Of a stretch of DNA of 64,000 nucleotides, positions 45,203 to 54,058 are shown piece by piece. Source of the stretch: Bacillus sp. F19 (GTDB lineage Bacteria > Bacillota > Bacilli > Bacillales > Bacillaceae); the NCBI GenBank assembly GCA_023823795.1, contig CP085710.1, forward strand, positions 2,878,001 to 2,942,000, read 5' to 3'. A program made the position numbers and the translations under genes. Within the stretch, counting starts at the first letter, position 1. Each line of letters begins with the position of its first letter. The notes below the pieces were generated by a model that was not told the origin of the DNA, did not search any database, and saw only the letters and a list, made by a program, of their open reading frames with translations.

Positions 45203-45334
45203 TTAGTCCGTCTTCTTCTGCCCGCTTTTAGCACGGTTACGGTCTAACTCAGCAGCATATTCTTCTTGTGTTTTGCCCTGCTTTTGACTCTCGGATTGAA
45301 TTTTTCTGAATTTGTTATCATTTAAGTTTGGCAT
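45203..45334 (-). CDS. Small hydrophilic protein, 43 residues
   Basis: A 43-codon gene with an ideal AGGAGG seven bases upstream of the ATG and its own terminator. The product is highly charged and Gln/Lys-rich (RKIQSESQKQGKTQEEYAA, ending in KSGQKKTD), has no hydrophobic stretch, and looks like the small, sometimes spore-associated proteins of Bacillus. Function unknown. Too short for most gene finders. Confidence 0.7.
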   Translation of the reverse strand: MPNLNDNKFRKIQSESQKQGKTQEEYAAELDRNRAKSGQKKTD

Positions 45335-45440
45335 GTTTGCACCTCCTCATAACAGAAATATTTTGTGCAATAAACCATGCATTCATTCCTGTCATGAGAA
45401 AAACAAACATGATCTCTACAATCAGTAAAAAAATTTGAAT

Positions 45441-45917
45441 CTACTGGTTAATCCGCAAAATAAATAATTCTGCAATTTTAACGATGTAATAAAGACCCGT
45501 AAATAGAATAACCGCTTCAAATGCACCTTTAATAAATGGATGAAGTTTTTTAAAAGGAAGTTTTTCACTTAATGTTTCCACAATGAAAAATTGGAATAAT
45601 ACAACAATGGAAAAGAAACTTATTCCATCCATGGGACTCATGAACACGAAGCTGAATAAGATGCCAAACGATAAATACATAAACAATTTATATATAATTT
45701 TGGTGTTCTGAGGCACTTTTTTAGCAATCCATTCTATAATGAAAGATACTGGCAAAGCGTAGAGCAACACTCCCCCAAGTAAAAAAAAGTGGATAAAGCT
45801 GAAATCCAGATAACGGTGAAATTCAATATTAAAGTCCACTGCATTTAATGCTGCCAGCAGCAAAAACAAAGATAGTATAAACGTAATAATAGATATATTG
45901 ATTTTTTTGATAATCAC
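45441..45917 (-). CDS. Hypothetical membrane protein
   Basis: A 158-residue protein with four hydrophobic segments (about residues 7-25, 42-65, 77-110, 128-150). No family recognised. GTG start overlaps the stop of the upstream small gene (GTGTGA), so the two are translationally coupled. AAGGGAAG lies upstream. Confidence 0.6.
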   Translation of the reverse strand: MIIKKINISIITFILSLFLLLAALNAVDFNIEFHRYLDFSFIHFFLLGGVLLYALPVSFIIEWIAKKVPQNTKIIYKLFMYLSFGILFSFVFMSPMDGISFFSIVVLFQFFIVETLSEKLPFKKLHPFIKGAFEAVILFTGLYYIVKIAELFILRINQ

Positions 45918-46102
45918 ACGAATCTTCCCTTATTATTGAACTTATCATGTATTATGAATTCCATTTGTTTACCCGAGCTTTGATTCGTTACTTCTCCGTA
46001 TGATTCCTCTTTTTTCACATCATCAGGCGGCTGCAAGTACACAGCTGCACCGACAAAGAGGAAAGATGGAATTAAAAAAGAAAGCCAAATCATTAGCATC
46101 AC
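45914..46102 (-). CDS. Small membrane protein coupled to downstream gene
   Basis: A 62-residue protein with one N-terminal helix (LMIWLSFLIPSFLFVGAAVYL) and a hydrophilic tail. The ribosome binding site is weak. Its stop codon overlaps the start of the next membrane protein, which supports it as a real gene. Function unknown. Confidence 0.45.
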   Translation of the reverse strand: MMLMIWLSFLIPSFLFVGAAVYLQPPDDVKKEESYGEVTNQSSGKQMEFIIHDKFNNKGRFV

Positions 46103-46166
46103 TTCTATGGGAAAGATTAATATTTGTTGAATTCAATCAAAACAAGATAGATCCTATTTTCATTCC

Positions 46167-46673
46167 TCAGCAAGTTTTATAATAAACAATCGTTGTATCC
46201 AGTTTTCCCTCCGCTGATTCAGCAAAAAACGGGATGCGGCCGCATTCAGTAAAACCAATTGAATTGTAAAGTTGATTCGAGACATCGCCTTCTCTGGTAT
46301 CGAGAACTAAAAGGGATCTCTTTTCCTGTATTGCCCGCTCTTCGGCTTTTTGCATTAATAACCGGGCGATGCCTTTTCTGCGATAGTCCGGATGTGTGAT
46401 CAGTTTTGCAATTTCTGCTCTATGGCCTCCGTTTTGTTTCGTGCATAAATGAAGCTGAACACTCCCTGTAATTTTATGATTCACCTTCGCTATTAGGAGA
46501 ATCACATTGGGTTCTAAAATGGTTTCCCAATATTCTTTTGCCTGAGAAAGGCTCATTGGGGGCAGAAACCCTATTGAAGCACCTCCCTCTACTGTCTTGA
46601 TCAAAAGATCAGAAAGCTGCTCAATATACCCTTCTACTGTTTTCAATTCTGAGATTTCAACTTCGTAAGACAG
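46167..46673 (-). CDS. GNAT acetyltransferase, probable CTG start
   Basis: A GNAT-family N-acetyltransferase of about 168 residues. The acetyl-CoA loop is seen in HPDYRRKGIARLLMQKAEE; LITHP and LDTREGDVSN with SIGFTECGRIP complete the fold. The frame runs on upstream of TTG 46646 through KLSYEVEISELK to a CTG at 46673 that lies eight bases after a strong GGGGAGG; TTG 46646 has no such site. CTG is a rare start, so ATG may have mutated. Substrate unknown. Confidence 0.75.
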   Translation of the reverse strand: MSYEVEISELKTVEGYIEQLSDLLIKTVEGGASIGFLPPMSLSQAKEYWETILEPNVILLIAKVNHKITGSVQLHLCTKQNGGHRAEIAKLITHPDYRRKGIARLLMQKAEERAIQEKRSLLVLDTREGDVSNQLYNSIGFTECGRIPFFAESAEGKLDTTIVYYKTC

Positions 46674-46733
46674 CTTTATTACCTCCCCTCTCCATTATTT
46701 TATATGAAAAATTTTCTAAAAATCCATCCGTTT

Positions 46734-47050
46734 TTAAATAAAAGAATTGGTTCTAATAGAATATGATTTTATGACTTCCCTGCCGTTTTGTTCTCTTTTA
46801 GATACCCGGTAAAAGAACAGCTCATAAACAACAGGAACCACGATCAACGTCAGCAAGGCAGATGAAGTAAGACCGCCAATGACGGTAACGGCCAATCCCT
46901 TTGAAATTAGTGTCCCTGATGAAGTGGTTAATGCAAGCGGGATGAGAGCTGCGATAGTTGCAAATGCTGTCATGAGGATCTGGCGCAGTCTCGTTTTCCC
47001 TGCTTTAACATCTGCAGACACGGTTTGCACATTATCATATATTCCAAAAC
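46734..47050 (-). pseudogene. RND efflux pump, C-terminal remnant (SwrC/AcrB-like)
   Basis: The minus strand reads KAGKTRLRQILMTAFATIAA, LIPLALTTSSGTLISKGLAV and GLTSSALLTLIVVPVVYELF, the highly conserved end of RND permeases such as SwrC. The preceding 900 or more residues are absent. The beginning of the open frame (MLRFLILCFGIYD) is not homologous and marks the deletion edge, about 100 bases before tatA. Confidence 0.7.
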
Positions 47051-47172
47051 ACAAAATTAGAAATCTTAACAATTTATTAACGGTGGCTTAACACATTTTC
47101 TCTATCATTAGACAAGTGCCGCGACCAGCTGTTGTTGCTAATACAGGATTTTAATAAAGGAGAGAAAATGAA

Positions 47173-47352
47173 ATGATACAAAACATCGGAATTCCAGGGC
47201 TAATTCTTATTTTAGTCATTGCACTTATTATTTTTGGTCCATCTAAACTCCCTGAAATCGGACGTGCTTTCGGTAACACGTTAAAAGAATTTAAAAATTC
47301 GACGAAGGATTTAGTATCTTCGGACTCTAAAAAGGAAGATGAAAAAATTTAA
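47173..47352 (+). CDS. tatA: Twin-arginine translocase TatA
   Basis: A 59-residue TatA protein: N-terminal helix [20 protein letters not shown], then [19 protein letters not shown] (amphipathic helix with the FGPSKLPE motif) and an acidic-basic tail. It would form the Tat channel for folded exported proteins. AAGGAG stands about ten bases upstream. It lies directly before the ruined tatC and the Tat-signal phosphoesterase, an order like tatAd-tatCd with phoD in B. subtilis. Too short for most gene finders. Confidence 0.9.
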   Translation: MIQNIGIPGLILILVIALIIFGPSKLPEIGRAFGNTLKEFKNSTKDLVSSDSKKEDEKI

Positions 47353-47360
47353 ATTTCGGA

Positions 47361-47856
47361 TTGGGAAAAGGGATATATGCTCTTACTATACCGTTAGCTG
47401 CATACCATGTTTGGCGATTTGTTTTGCCTGCCCTTCGTGAGCATGAAAGAAAAGCAACCTTTATGCTAATTCCCGCACTATTTTTGCTATTTTATATCGG
47501 AATTTCCTTTGGCTATTTTCTTGTTTTGCAGGAGAAGGATTTCAGCAATTTTATACTTCGGAAAGTACTTTAGTTTTCTAATTAGCTTGACCGTTCCTTT
47601 TGGAATCTTGTTTGAACTGCCTATTGTCATTCTATTTTTAACAGCTATAGGAATAATATATCCTCAGATGTTAAAGAAATCCAGAAAAATTGCTTATTTT
47701 GTGATTCTCATAACGTCTGTGCTAATTACTCCCCCAGATTTAATATCAGACATACTCGTATTAGTTCTGCTGATATTAAGCTATGAAATTAGCATTACTT
47801 TATCCGCCTTTATCTATCGTAAGAAATTACAGAAGACGGAAATTTTTTCTTCATGA
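47361..47856 (+). pseudogene. tatC: tatC pseudogene, N-terminally truncated and frameshifted
   Basis: The first frame carries YHVWRFVLPALREHERKATF and FLLFYIGISFGYF; the second continues KYFSFLISLTVPFGILFELP, then LITPPDLISDILVLVLLILS and YRKK, all TatC landmarks. The first two helices, with the signal-peptide binding site, are missing immediately after tatA, and an internal deletion with frame change separates the two parts near 47560. Export by TatA in this locus would need another TatC. Confidence 0.85.
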
Positions 47857-47907
47857 ACAGAGAAAGTCTATTTATAAACCATATGAGATAAGAAGGATGA
47901 GATAAAA

Positions 47908-50115
47908 ATGAACGTATCACCAATGAATCGAAAAAATTTTTTAAAAATGTCAGGTGGCGTAGCTGGCTTATTCTTCCTAAGTCAATTTCCGATAAAAGTC
48001 GACGCGTCTTCATGGAAAAATGAAGATTTCTCATTTGCAGTGATTGCGGATACTCATATTGATCCATACTCACCACACAGAAGTGAGTATATTAAAAAGA
48101 TTTTTTCCAGCTTTCAATCCAAAGATATTCCTTCCTTCGTTCTTCATTTAGGCGATTTAATAGAGGCTGGTCTCCCAGAAGAATATCAAGAATTTCATCG
48201 TTTAATTCCTGAGAATTATCGAAATCGATTATATGCCATTAGGGGAAATCATGAAGTAAGATGGGACGAATGGGCTGGAGAACTTTTTCATGACGTGGTC
48301 GGTAAATCACAATATTCCTTTGATTTCGGTGGAATTCATTTTATTGCTTTAGATCCTACCCAGCTTCTTCAGGAACCAGGATTTTTTACGAAAGACCAGC
48401 TAAATTGGCTTGAGAAAGACCTTAAGTCTATCGGACGAGAAACCCCAGTTGTACTGTACTTGCATTATCCAATTGGAGATAACAATTATTATATATCCAA
48501 TGAAGAAGCTCTTTTTGAAATGATTGAGTCCTATAACGTTCGGTTGATTTTAAGCGGCCATGTTCACAAAGAACAAATGTGGTTGCAAAATGGCTGTCAT
48601 ATTTTCAGTCTTCCTGCTGCAAAGGATGCACCTGTGTTTTTCTGGGTAGAAAAAAAGACCATTGATAAACAGCCTTTATTATCAGTTTACCATGCAGGCA
48701 TTAATGAAGAGGGTATTCAAAGTCGAACGGTTCTGACCGAGATTCCCCTTACAGGAGCAAGACCTGCAGAACATGAAAAGCCAAAGGCTATATTATTTCA
48801 ACAAAAGCATAAATCTTCAGAAGGTGAATTAAAGGTTATTTTGGATCCTCGAACAAAAGCAAAAGAGGTTTTATATCAATTCTGGCCTGACCATAAATAT
48901 GCCGGAAAGGATGATGGTAACTGGGAAAGCCTAAATCAAGTAGGCAATTCTTCACTTCGCTTTGAAAAAATCATAGATTTGCATTCAATGCCGATAGGAA
49001 AATACAGATTACAGATCAGAGTTAAAAATGAACGGGCCGAATGGTGGGATACTTCAAAGACTATTCAAATAGAAGATCCTCACGGTACATCGAGATTAGA
49101 ATGGCAAGAAGATCTACTAGCACCAATTCAAGCTAATTTAACAAGTATATCTTCTTCAAATCTAGTTATTGCAGCAACAACAGCCGGAAGCGTTACAGCT
49201 ATCTATCAGAATAACGGGAAAGAAAAATGGTCGAGAAAACTAAATGAACCGATTTATTCACAGCCAGCCTTAAATAATGAGGAAACCGATATCTACGTTG
49301 GTACATCAGATCACATGGTTTATTGTATTCGTACAAGTAATGGTGAAACAGCATGGAAAAGTAAAACGCCAAGTCCCGTTCTGGGCAACATTTATTATGA
49401 TAATGGGGAACTAATCATTCCATCGGGACATCATATCGTTTTAATGGATGCACAAACTGGAAAAATAAAATGGTCAACAGAAGTTAGCGGTTTTACTGCT
49501 GGGATGCCAACCGCCGATGATAAAGCCATTTATTTTGGAGCAGGAGACGGCAAGGCCTATGCATTGGATAGAATCAATGGACAAGTAATATGGGAATCTA
49601 CCATTCTGATAAGAGAAACACCATATAAAACGTTAATATATAGTCCATGGGCAACAAAAGCAACAATCGTTCCATCAAAGGAAGGGAAAAAAGATCTTGT
49701 TTATGTTTCGAATGTTTCGAATACATACGCTCTTAATCGCCATACTGGAAATATCGAGTGGAAATTTAAGGGTGGTTTTCTCTATTCCGCGCCACTCATC
49801 TTAATGGAAAACACTATGGCAGTTTTAGCAGATGAATGGGGAAAAGTTAACGCTATTGATCCTTATTCTGGTAAACTGCTTTGGCAAACAACAACAAAAC
49901 AACGCGTATTTAATGCTTCACCAGTTAAAGCTCAAGGAGAAAAAGTCTATATTTCTGGTGTAAATGGCTTACTTACGGGGCTGGATTTGAAGAATGGAAG
50001 TATCATTGATGAGTATCATTTTTCTACGGACTATGTTTACTCTACACCAATTGTTCAAAACGGACGAATCATCCAAGCTGGACAAGATGGGATTGTGCAA
50101 GCAATAAGGATATAA
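47908..50115 (+). CDS. Tat-exported metallophosphoesterase fused to PQQ-like beta-propeller
   Basis: A 735-residue protein. The N-terminus MNRKNFLKMSGG is a twin-arginine-like signal (R-K instead of R-R). The metallophosphatase domain follows with VIADTHID, HLGDLIEAG, IRGNHE, YLHYPIG and LSGHVHKEQ (residues about 40-220). After a Fn3-like linker, the C-terminus (about residues 400-735) has repeated PQQ/YvrJ-type blades (AVTAIYQNNGKEKWSRKL, VYCIRTSNGETAWKSK, YALDRINGQVIW, YALNRHTGNIEWKF). It probably hydrolyses a phosphoester outside the cell. The tatA neighbour supports Tat export. Confidence 0.88.
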   Translation: MNVSPMNRKNFLKMSGGVAGLFFLSQFPIKVDASSWKNEDFSFAVIADTHIDPYSPHRSEYIKKIFSSFQSKDIPSFVLHLGDLIEAGLPEEYQEFHRLIPENYRNRLYAIRGNHEVRWDEWAGELFHDVVGKSQYSFDFGGIHFIALDPTQLLQEPGFFTKDQLNWLEKDLKSIGRETPVVLYLHYPIGDNNYYISNEEALFEMIESYNVRLILSGHVHKEQMWLQNGCHIFSLPAAKDAPVFFWVEKKTIDKQPLLSVYHAGINEEGIQSRTVLTEIPLTGARPAEHEKPKAILFQQKHKSSEGELKVILDPRTKAKEVLYQFWPDHKYAGKDDGNWESLNQVGNSSLRFEKIIDLHSMPIGKYRLQIRVKNERAEWWDTSKTIQIEDPHGTSRLEWQEDLLAPIQANLTSISSSNLVIAATTAGSVTAIYQNNGKEKWSRKLNEPIYSQPALNNEETDIYVGTSDHMVYCIRTSNGETAWKSKTPSPVLGNIYYDNGELIIPSGHHIVLMDAQTGKIKWSTEVSGFTAGMPTADDKAIYFGAGDGKAYALDRINGQVIWESTILIRETPYKTLIYSPWATKATIVPSKEGKKDLVYVSNVSNTYALNRHTGNIEWKFKGGFLYSAPLILMENTMAVLADEWGKVNAIDPYSGKLLWQTTTKQRVFNASPVKAQGEKVYISGVNGLLTGLDLKNGSIIDEYHFSTDYVYSTPIVQNGRIIQAGQDGIVQAIRI

Positions 50116-50232
50116 GTTACGTAATTTCCTTAATTGGTAAAGATGGATAAAAGAAGCAATAGGGCTGCTCTGTTGTTTATGTAAATTGATAAAAAATCTC
50201 ACAATCTTTTGAAATTATTTGAAACAATATGT

Positions 50233-50262
50233 GGATATCTTATTTCAAGATATCCTTTTTTT
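50233..50262 (+). terminator. Terminator of the metallophosphoesterase gene
   Basis: GGATATCTT pairs with AAGATATCC around ATTTC, followed by TTTTTTT. Confidence 0.85.
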
Positions 50263-50390
50263 ATATAACTATAAAAAGAAATAAGGATGTTTTTGAAACA
50301 GAACCTTTACTCTTAATTATTGGAGGGTTATATAGTCACAAAACCGTGGGTCAATCCAACAGAAAACAAGTTTTTAGTATGAAATAATGT

Positions 50391-50573
50391 TTATACAAGT
50401 TCACTGTTTTTTCGGTACTTTTCTACAATAGACAATGCATAGTTATTTGCTAGTTCCACTTCTCCTTTTTCCATATAATATTCCAATAATTTAATCTCAT
50501 AATGCTCAGTTGCAAAAAAGATTATAGATTTGGACTGGGATATAAACCAAAACAATATAAATAAATACATCAA
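50391..50573 (-). CDS. Small protein with N-terminal helix
   Basis: A 60-residue frame with one hydrophobic helix and a charged helical tail (EYYMEKGEVELANNYALSIV). The ribosome binding site (AAAGGATTG) is close and weak. No family recognised. Could be a real membrane peptide or a chance frame. Confidence 0.4.
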   Translation of the reverse strand: MMYLFILFWFISQSKSIIFFATEHYEIKLLEYYMEKGEVELANNYALSIVEKYRKNSELV

Positions 50574-50840
50574 TCCTTTCTTAAATGATCTGCTATTTAC
50601 TTTTTCATATATGGGATATTACAAAAATATTCTTTTATTGAAAATTTGAAACAAGGATTATTTCGTATCTAGTAATTTACGTTATTAGCTTGATGGGCAT
50701 GTGGTCCAACCCCATTATAGTCAAGGTACTTAGGATTCTATATACATGAAACAAAGTTCAACTGTTTATATGTGGATTGTAAGGTTAAGATGTAATCAAA
50801 AAGAAAACTCGATTGCGATTTTTGTTGCTGCCATATAGTT

Positions 50841-51007
50841 GAGTTCGCATTAAATCTTGTCATAGATAATCTATCTCGGGCAATTGGGACTTAGCAGACC
50901 CCTTAGGTGATTATTCACTCGATTATATAGAAGAAAAAGTGAAAACTGCCCATTACCTGTTATTTAAAAACGAAAAAAGATACAGTTTCATCCCTAATTC
51001 CTCTTGA
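50841..51007 (+). pseudogene. Coding-like remnant, unidentified
   Basis: EFALNLVIDNLSRAIG in one frame continues after a one-base change as DLADPLGDYSLDYIEEKVKT and KNEKRYSFIPNSS. It resembles coding sequence with a slip near 50888, but no start or recognised family. The region 50574-51118 holds only this and a Fur-like box. Confidence 0.25.
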
Positions 51008-51086
51008 AGACCTTAGCATATAAATTTTGAGCTCATTCTTTTTAAAGGAGATAAAAATAAATTTTTTCGATAAATTTGAATGAAAA

Positions 51087-51101
51087 TGATAGTTATTATC
51101 A
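51087..51101. promoter_or_regulatory. Fur box
   Basis: TGATAGTTATTATCA matches the Bacillus 7-1-7 Fur consensus TGATAATNATTATCA with one difference. No intact gene stands directly downstream on either strand, so it may be left over from a lost iron gene. Confidence 0.65.
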
Positions 51102-51118
51102 ATACTATAAAAAGTAAA

Positions 51119-51143
51119 GGATAACCAAAATGTTGGTTACCCT
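51119..51143 (-). terminator. Terminator after DUF1540 gene
   Basis: GGATAACCAA with TTGGTTACCC around AATG, with a T-rich tail on the minus strand. Confidence 0.7.
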
Positions 51144-51150
51144 AAGAAAA

Positions 51151-51306
51151 TTAAACTTCTGTTTTAAATGTTTTGCAATCTGTTTCTTCACTATTTGATG
51201 CTTGTTTACCCTTATGACTTACTACATAAATAGCATCCGCATTACATTTGTTTCCTGAACCCCAATACGAACAGTTATTGACTTCACAAAGAACATCTTT
51301 AGCCAT
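51151..51306 (-). CDS. DUF1540 cysteine-motif protein
   Basis: A 51-residue protein not visible to length-limited gene callers. It begins MAKDVLCEVNNCSYWGSGNK and continues CNADAIYVVS, the Cys4 pattern (C-x4-C-xYW-x3-NxC, with a last cysteine in ETDCKTF) of DUF1540, a small metal-binding family common in spore formers. GAGGAGG stands about nine bases upstream of the ATG. Function unknown; Zn2+ binding is expected from the cysteines. Confidence 0.88.
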   Translation of the reverse strand: MAKDVLCEVNNCSYWGSGNKCNADAIYVVSHKGKQASNSEETDCKTFKTEV

Positions 51307-51483
51307 AGTATCACACCTCCTCTTTTGTTATCATTTACAAATTTGAAGTGATTGATACTTTTTTATTTAGTTTGGCTTATTCTTAAGAACATGTATAAAA
51401 TATACATTCCTTATTCAAGCAACGCGCCACAAAAAAGCATCTGCTCACTGGCAGATGCTCCTTTCTTGACGTGTTTCTTCCTA

Positions 51484-51824
51484 TTATATTCTTCTATCTT
51501 GCAACGATTTTTCATGCTCCCTAACCAGCTTATAAAATGTCGTCTTTTTTACCCCTACTTCCTGCATAGCCTTCACAGCTGTCATCTCCCCTGATTTCCA
51601 CCGATCATAGGCCTTTTTAAACTCTTCCGTAACAGTAGCTTTCGGTCGGCCAAAAGCTGCTCCACTTTGCAAAGCCACAGAATATCTCCTTTACGGATAA
51701 CTCGTTTCAATAATTGGTACTGAACTCGATTGAAATCTTTTCCACTCTGTTTATCTAAAAAGATGTCTCGTTCATCGACTCCTATTTTTTTGATGGCTTC
51801 TAATTGTCGACCTTCATTAAACAT
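51484..51824 (-). pseudogene. Serine recombinase (resolvase), internally deleted
   Basis: The N-terminal frame reads EGRQLEAIKKIGVDERDIFL, then DKQSGKDFNRVQYQLLKRVI and RKGDILWLCKVEQL, the resolvase catalytic half. The C-terminal frame reads SGAAFGRPKATVTEEFKKAY and AMQEVGVKKTTFYKLVREHE, the Hin-type DNA-binding end. The central residues between them, about 60, are missing and the frames differ. The catalytic serine region upstream is also absent. A Tn3/Tn552-type remnant. Confidence 0.75.
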
Positions 51825-51835
51825 ACCCTAAAAAA

Positions 51836-51900
51836 AATAGGCCAACCAGATAACTGATTGACCTTATAATACGAAGCGCCCGATTGCGGAAGATCAGCAT
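51836..51900. repeat. Hairpin plus GCGCCCGATTG element
   Basis: A stem TAGGCCAACCAG / CTGATTGACCTTA (G-T pairs allowed) is followed by AAGCGCCCGATTGCGGAAGA (51874-51893) and ATCAGCAT. Same layout as the elements at 56981-57052 and 63380-63465. Confidence 0.55.
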
Positions 51901-51919
51901 ATTATAAATAAAAGATCCT

Positions 51920-53407
51920 TCATTTTTCTTTTTTATGCCCTGCCATCATTGCGGCATTCGCTTCTTTTGTTTCTTCATCTGGTGCATGTTCCGGCTGTTG
52001 TTTTTGTCTACTAAGGATTGTTCCTAGAAGTGCCCCAGCTAATGCAATCCCTGCAGCTAGAAGGAACGTATCGCCATAGGCAGCAATGGCTGCTTCAATT
52101 GGGTTAGCTGTTTCTGTCATATGATCAGTAATTCTTGACGTTAGGAACCCAGTCATACCTGCTACCGCAAATGACACCATTACTTGTTGAGCCGCTGTTG
52201 TTAATGGTGTGACACGACTAACAAGATGTCTTGGAGCCGATTGCAGAACATGTGTATTAATTGCCATCATGGAAAGACCAATTCCTGCTCCCATCATCAC
52301 TAAACATGTAATGATAAATCCAGTAGTGGTATCCATAGAAATTCGTGAAAGCATAAATAGCGCTCCGGTAATAGTGGACAAGCCTGTTATGGCTAACGGA
52401 CGAGCACCTATCCTATCATATAAACGCCCGCCGATTGGCATCATTACACCTGATGCTAGAGCTTGTGGAAGTAGAATTAGACCAGTATCTAAAGCACCAT
52501 AACCTCTTACAGTTTGTAAAAATAACGGGACAATAATCATCACCCCAAATAAAGCGATTTGTGAAATCCATGCAATCACAATCCCTTTTCTAAAGTCAGA
52601 TGATCCAAAAACTCTCAGCTCTAATAAAGGCTGCTTTTGACGAAGTTCAACGAAAATGAAAATAATGAGAGCAACTCCACCTACAATTAATCCGGTAAGA
52701 GTTTCCGTTGAAGACCAGCTTTTGCCCCCTTCGTTCACTCCATAGGCAAGCAATGCGAATGCGATAGGTGCTAATATGATTCCTAAAAGATCAAGCGATG
52801 GAACTGTCTTACGTTCAATTTTCGGCAAAAATTTCACTCCAACTATAAGTGCAATAATACCGATTGGCAAATTAATTAGGAAAATCCAATGCCAAGTTAC
52901 ATATTCTACAAGATATCCTGCTAAAACAGGCCCTAGTGCAGGTGCTAATAGCATCGGAACTCCAAGCGTTCCCAATACGGCCCCCATTTTATCCGGAGGA
53001 GCAAGTCGGAAAATCATGGCCATTCCTATTGGAGCAACCATTCCTCCTCCTAGCCCTTGAATAACCCGATAGAGGATTAGCTGTTCAGGGTTTTGTGCTA
53101 CAGAACATAGAACGGAACCAAGCGTAAACAAGGCGATCGTAATTAAAAATATCTTTTTTGCCCCAAACCGGTCCGACATCCAACCAGCTAAAGGAATGAC
53201 AGCTGATAATGCAAGCGTATAACCTGTTATGGACCATTGCATGGTCGAAACATCCGATTTAAAATCTTCCACTATTCCAGGAAGCGCAACATTCATAGCC
53301 GTACTATCAAGAATTACCATTATCATACCAACAATAACAGCTAGAAGTGGTCCTATGATGGGTTTAATGGAAAAGGATTTATTGCTATTTTCTGTTTTTG
53401 CTGACAT
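51920..53407 (-). CDS. DHA2-family multidrug MFS exporter
   Basis: A 495-residue protein of 14 helices. DHA2 signatures are LDSTAMNVALPGIVEDF in helix 1 and WSITGYTLALSAVIPLAG in helix 2, then loop motif A GWMSDRFGAKKIF and GLGGGMVAPIGMAMI. It exports drugs by proton antiport, like LmrB/EmrB. The start at 53407 is chosen over 53446 because GGAGACGG lies upstream. A TetR repressor gene normally precedes such genes; here only its C-terminal piece remains (53730-54058). Confidence 0.9.
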   Translation of the reverse strand: MSAKTENSNKSFSIKPIIGPLLAVIVGMIMVILDSTAMNVALPGIVEDFKSDVSTMQWSITGYTLALSAVIPLAGWMSDRFGAKKIFLITIALFTLGSVLCSVAQNPEQLILYRVIQGLGGGMVAPIGMAMIFRLAPPDKMGAVLGTLGVPMLLAPALGPVLAGYLVEYVTWHWIFLINLPIGIIALIVGVKFLPKIERKTVPSLDLLGIILAPIAFALLAYGVNEGGKSWSSTETLTGLIVGGVALIIFIFVELRQKQPLLELRVFGSSDFRKGIVIAWISQIALFGVMIIVPLFLQTVRGYGALDTGLILLPQALASGVMMPIGGRLYDRIGARPLAITGLSTITGALFMLSRISMDTTTGFIITCLVMMGAGIGLSMMAINTHVLQSAPRHLVSRVTPLTTAAQQVMVSFAVAGMTGFLTSRITDHMTETANPIEAAIAAYGDTFLLAAGIALAGALLGTILSRQKQQPEHAPDEETKEANAAMMAGHKKEK

Positions 53408-53729
53408 ACGAAATCCGTCTCCTTTTCTAAAATATTTGTTTTTCAAAACAGGATTCGTTGCGAAAGTTTTTCACTACAACCCAAAAGTTTCTTTCATGCC
53501 ATTTTCGTGTACAAAAAACCACATGATTCTCATATATAACTTCACTTCAACACGTTACACGTCAAATATGAATGAATGATGAACTCAACTTTCGCATCTA
53601 AATTGAAACCTTGTAGGGCTTGAAACAGTAGTACTCTTCAAGTAAAGCGACAACTAAGCAAAAAGCTGGCTTTACCAGAACCCTATATATTAAGGAGTCG
53701 GTTTATCACTAATATTAGCACGGGCTATT

Positions 53730-54058
53730 TTATGTTAAATTGTCTATGCCGTTAAACAAAATATCCAACATGAATTGCATTTCTTTCTCATTATTCCATT
53801 CGTGATCAGGCATAAGAATCGTTCTTGTTATGACATATCCTAAAAGCAGACTGAGGGTAATCCGGATCAAAGAGGAAACAGGCATATCTGTCTTCTTTGT
53901 TTCGATCGCAGATTGAAACATTGGTGAAATCTGCGAAAACGCATTTTGTTCCACAAACGTTGGCATCACTTCGCGAAATTCCGAGCTTAAGAGTAGTTCC
54001 TGTAGGATTAACTTTATGGCATCTTTGTTTTCTTTGGCAAATTCTACCCTGTCCTTAA
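53730..54058 (-). pseudogene. TetR-family regulator, C-terminal fragment
   Basis: The frame reads FKDRVEFAKENKDAIKLILQ, then ELLLSSEFREVMPTFVEQ and SPMFQSAIETKKTD, the effector domain of TetR regulators. The HTH half is gone and a stop (TGA) precedes the frame. It is joined at about 54058 to a phosphotransferase fragment. It probably was the repressor of the MFS exporter next to it. 53408-53729 shows no other gene. Confidence 0.65.
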
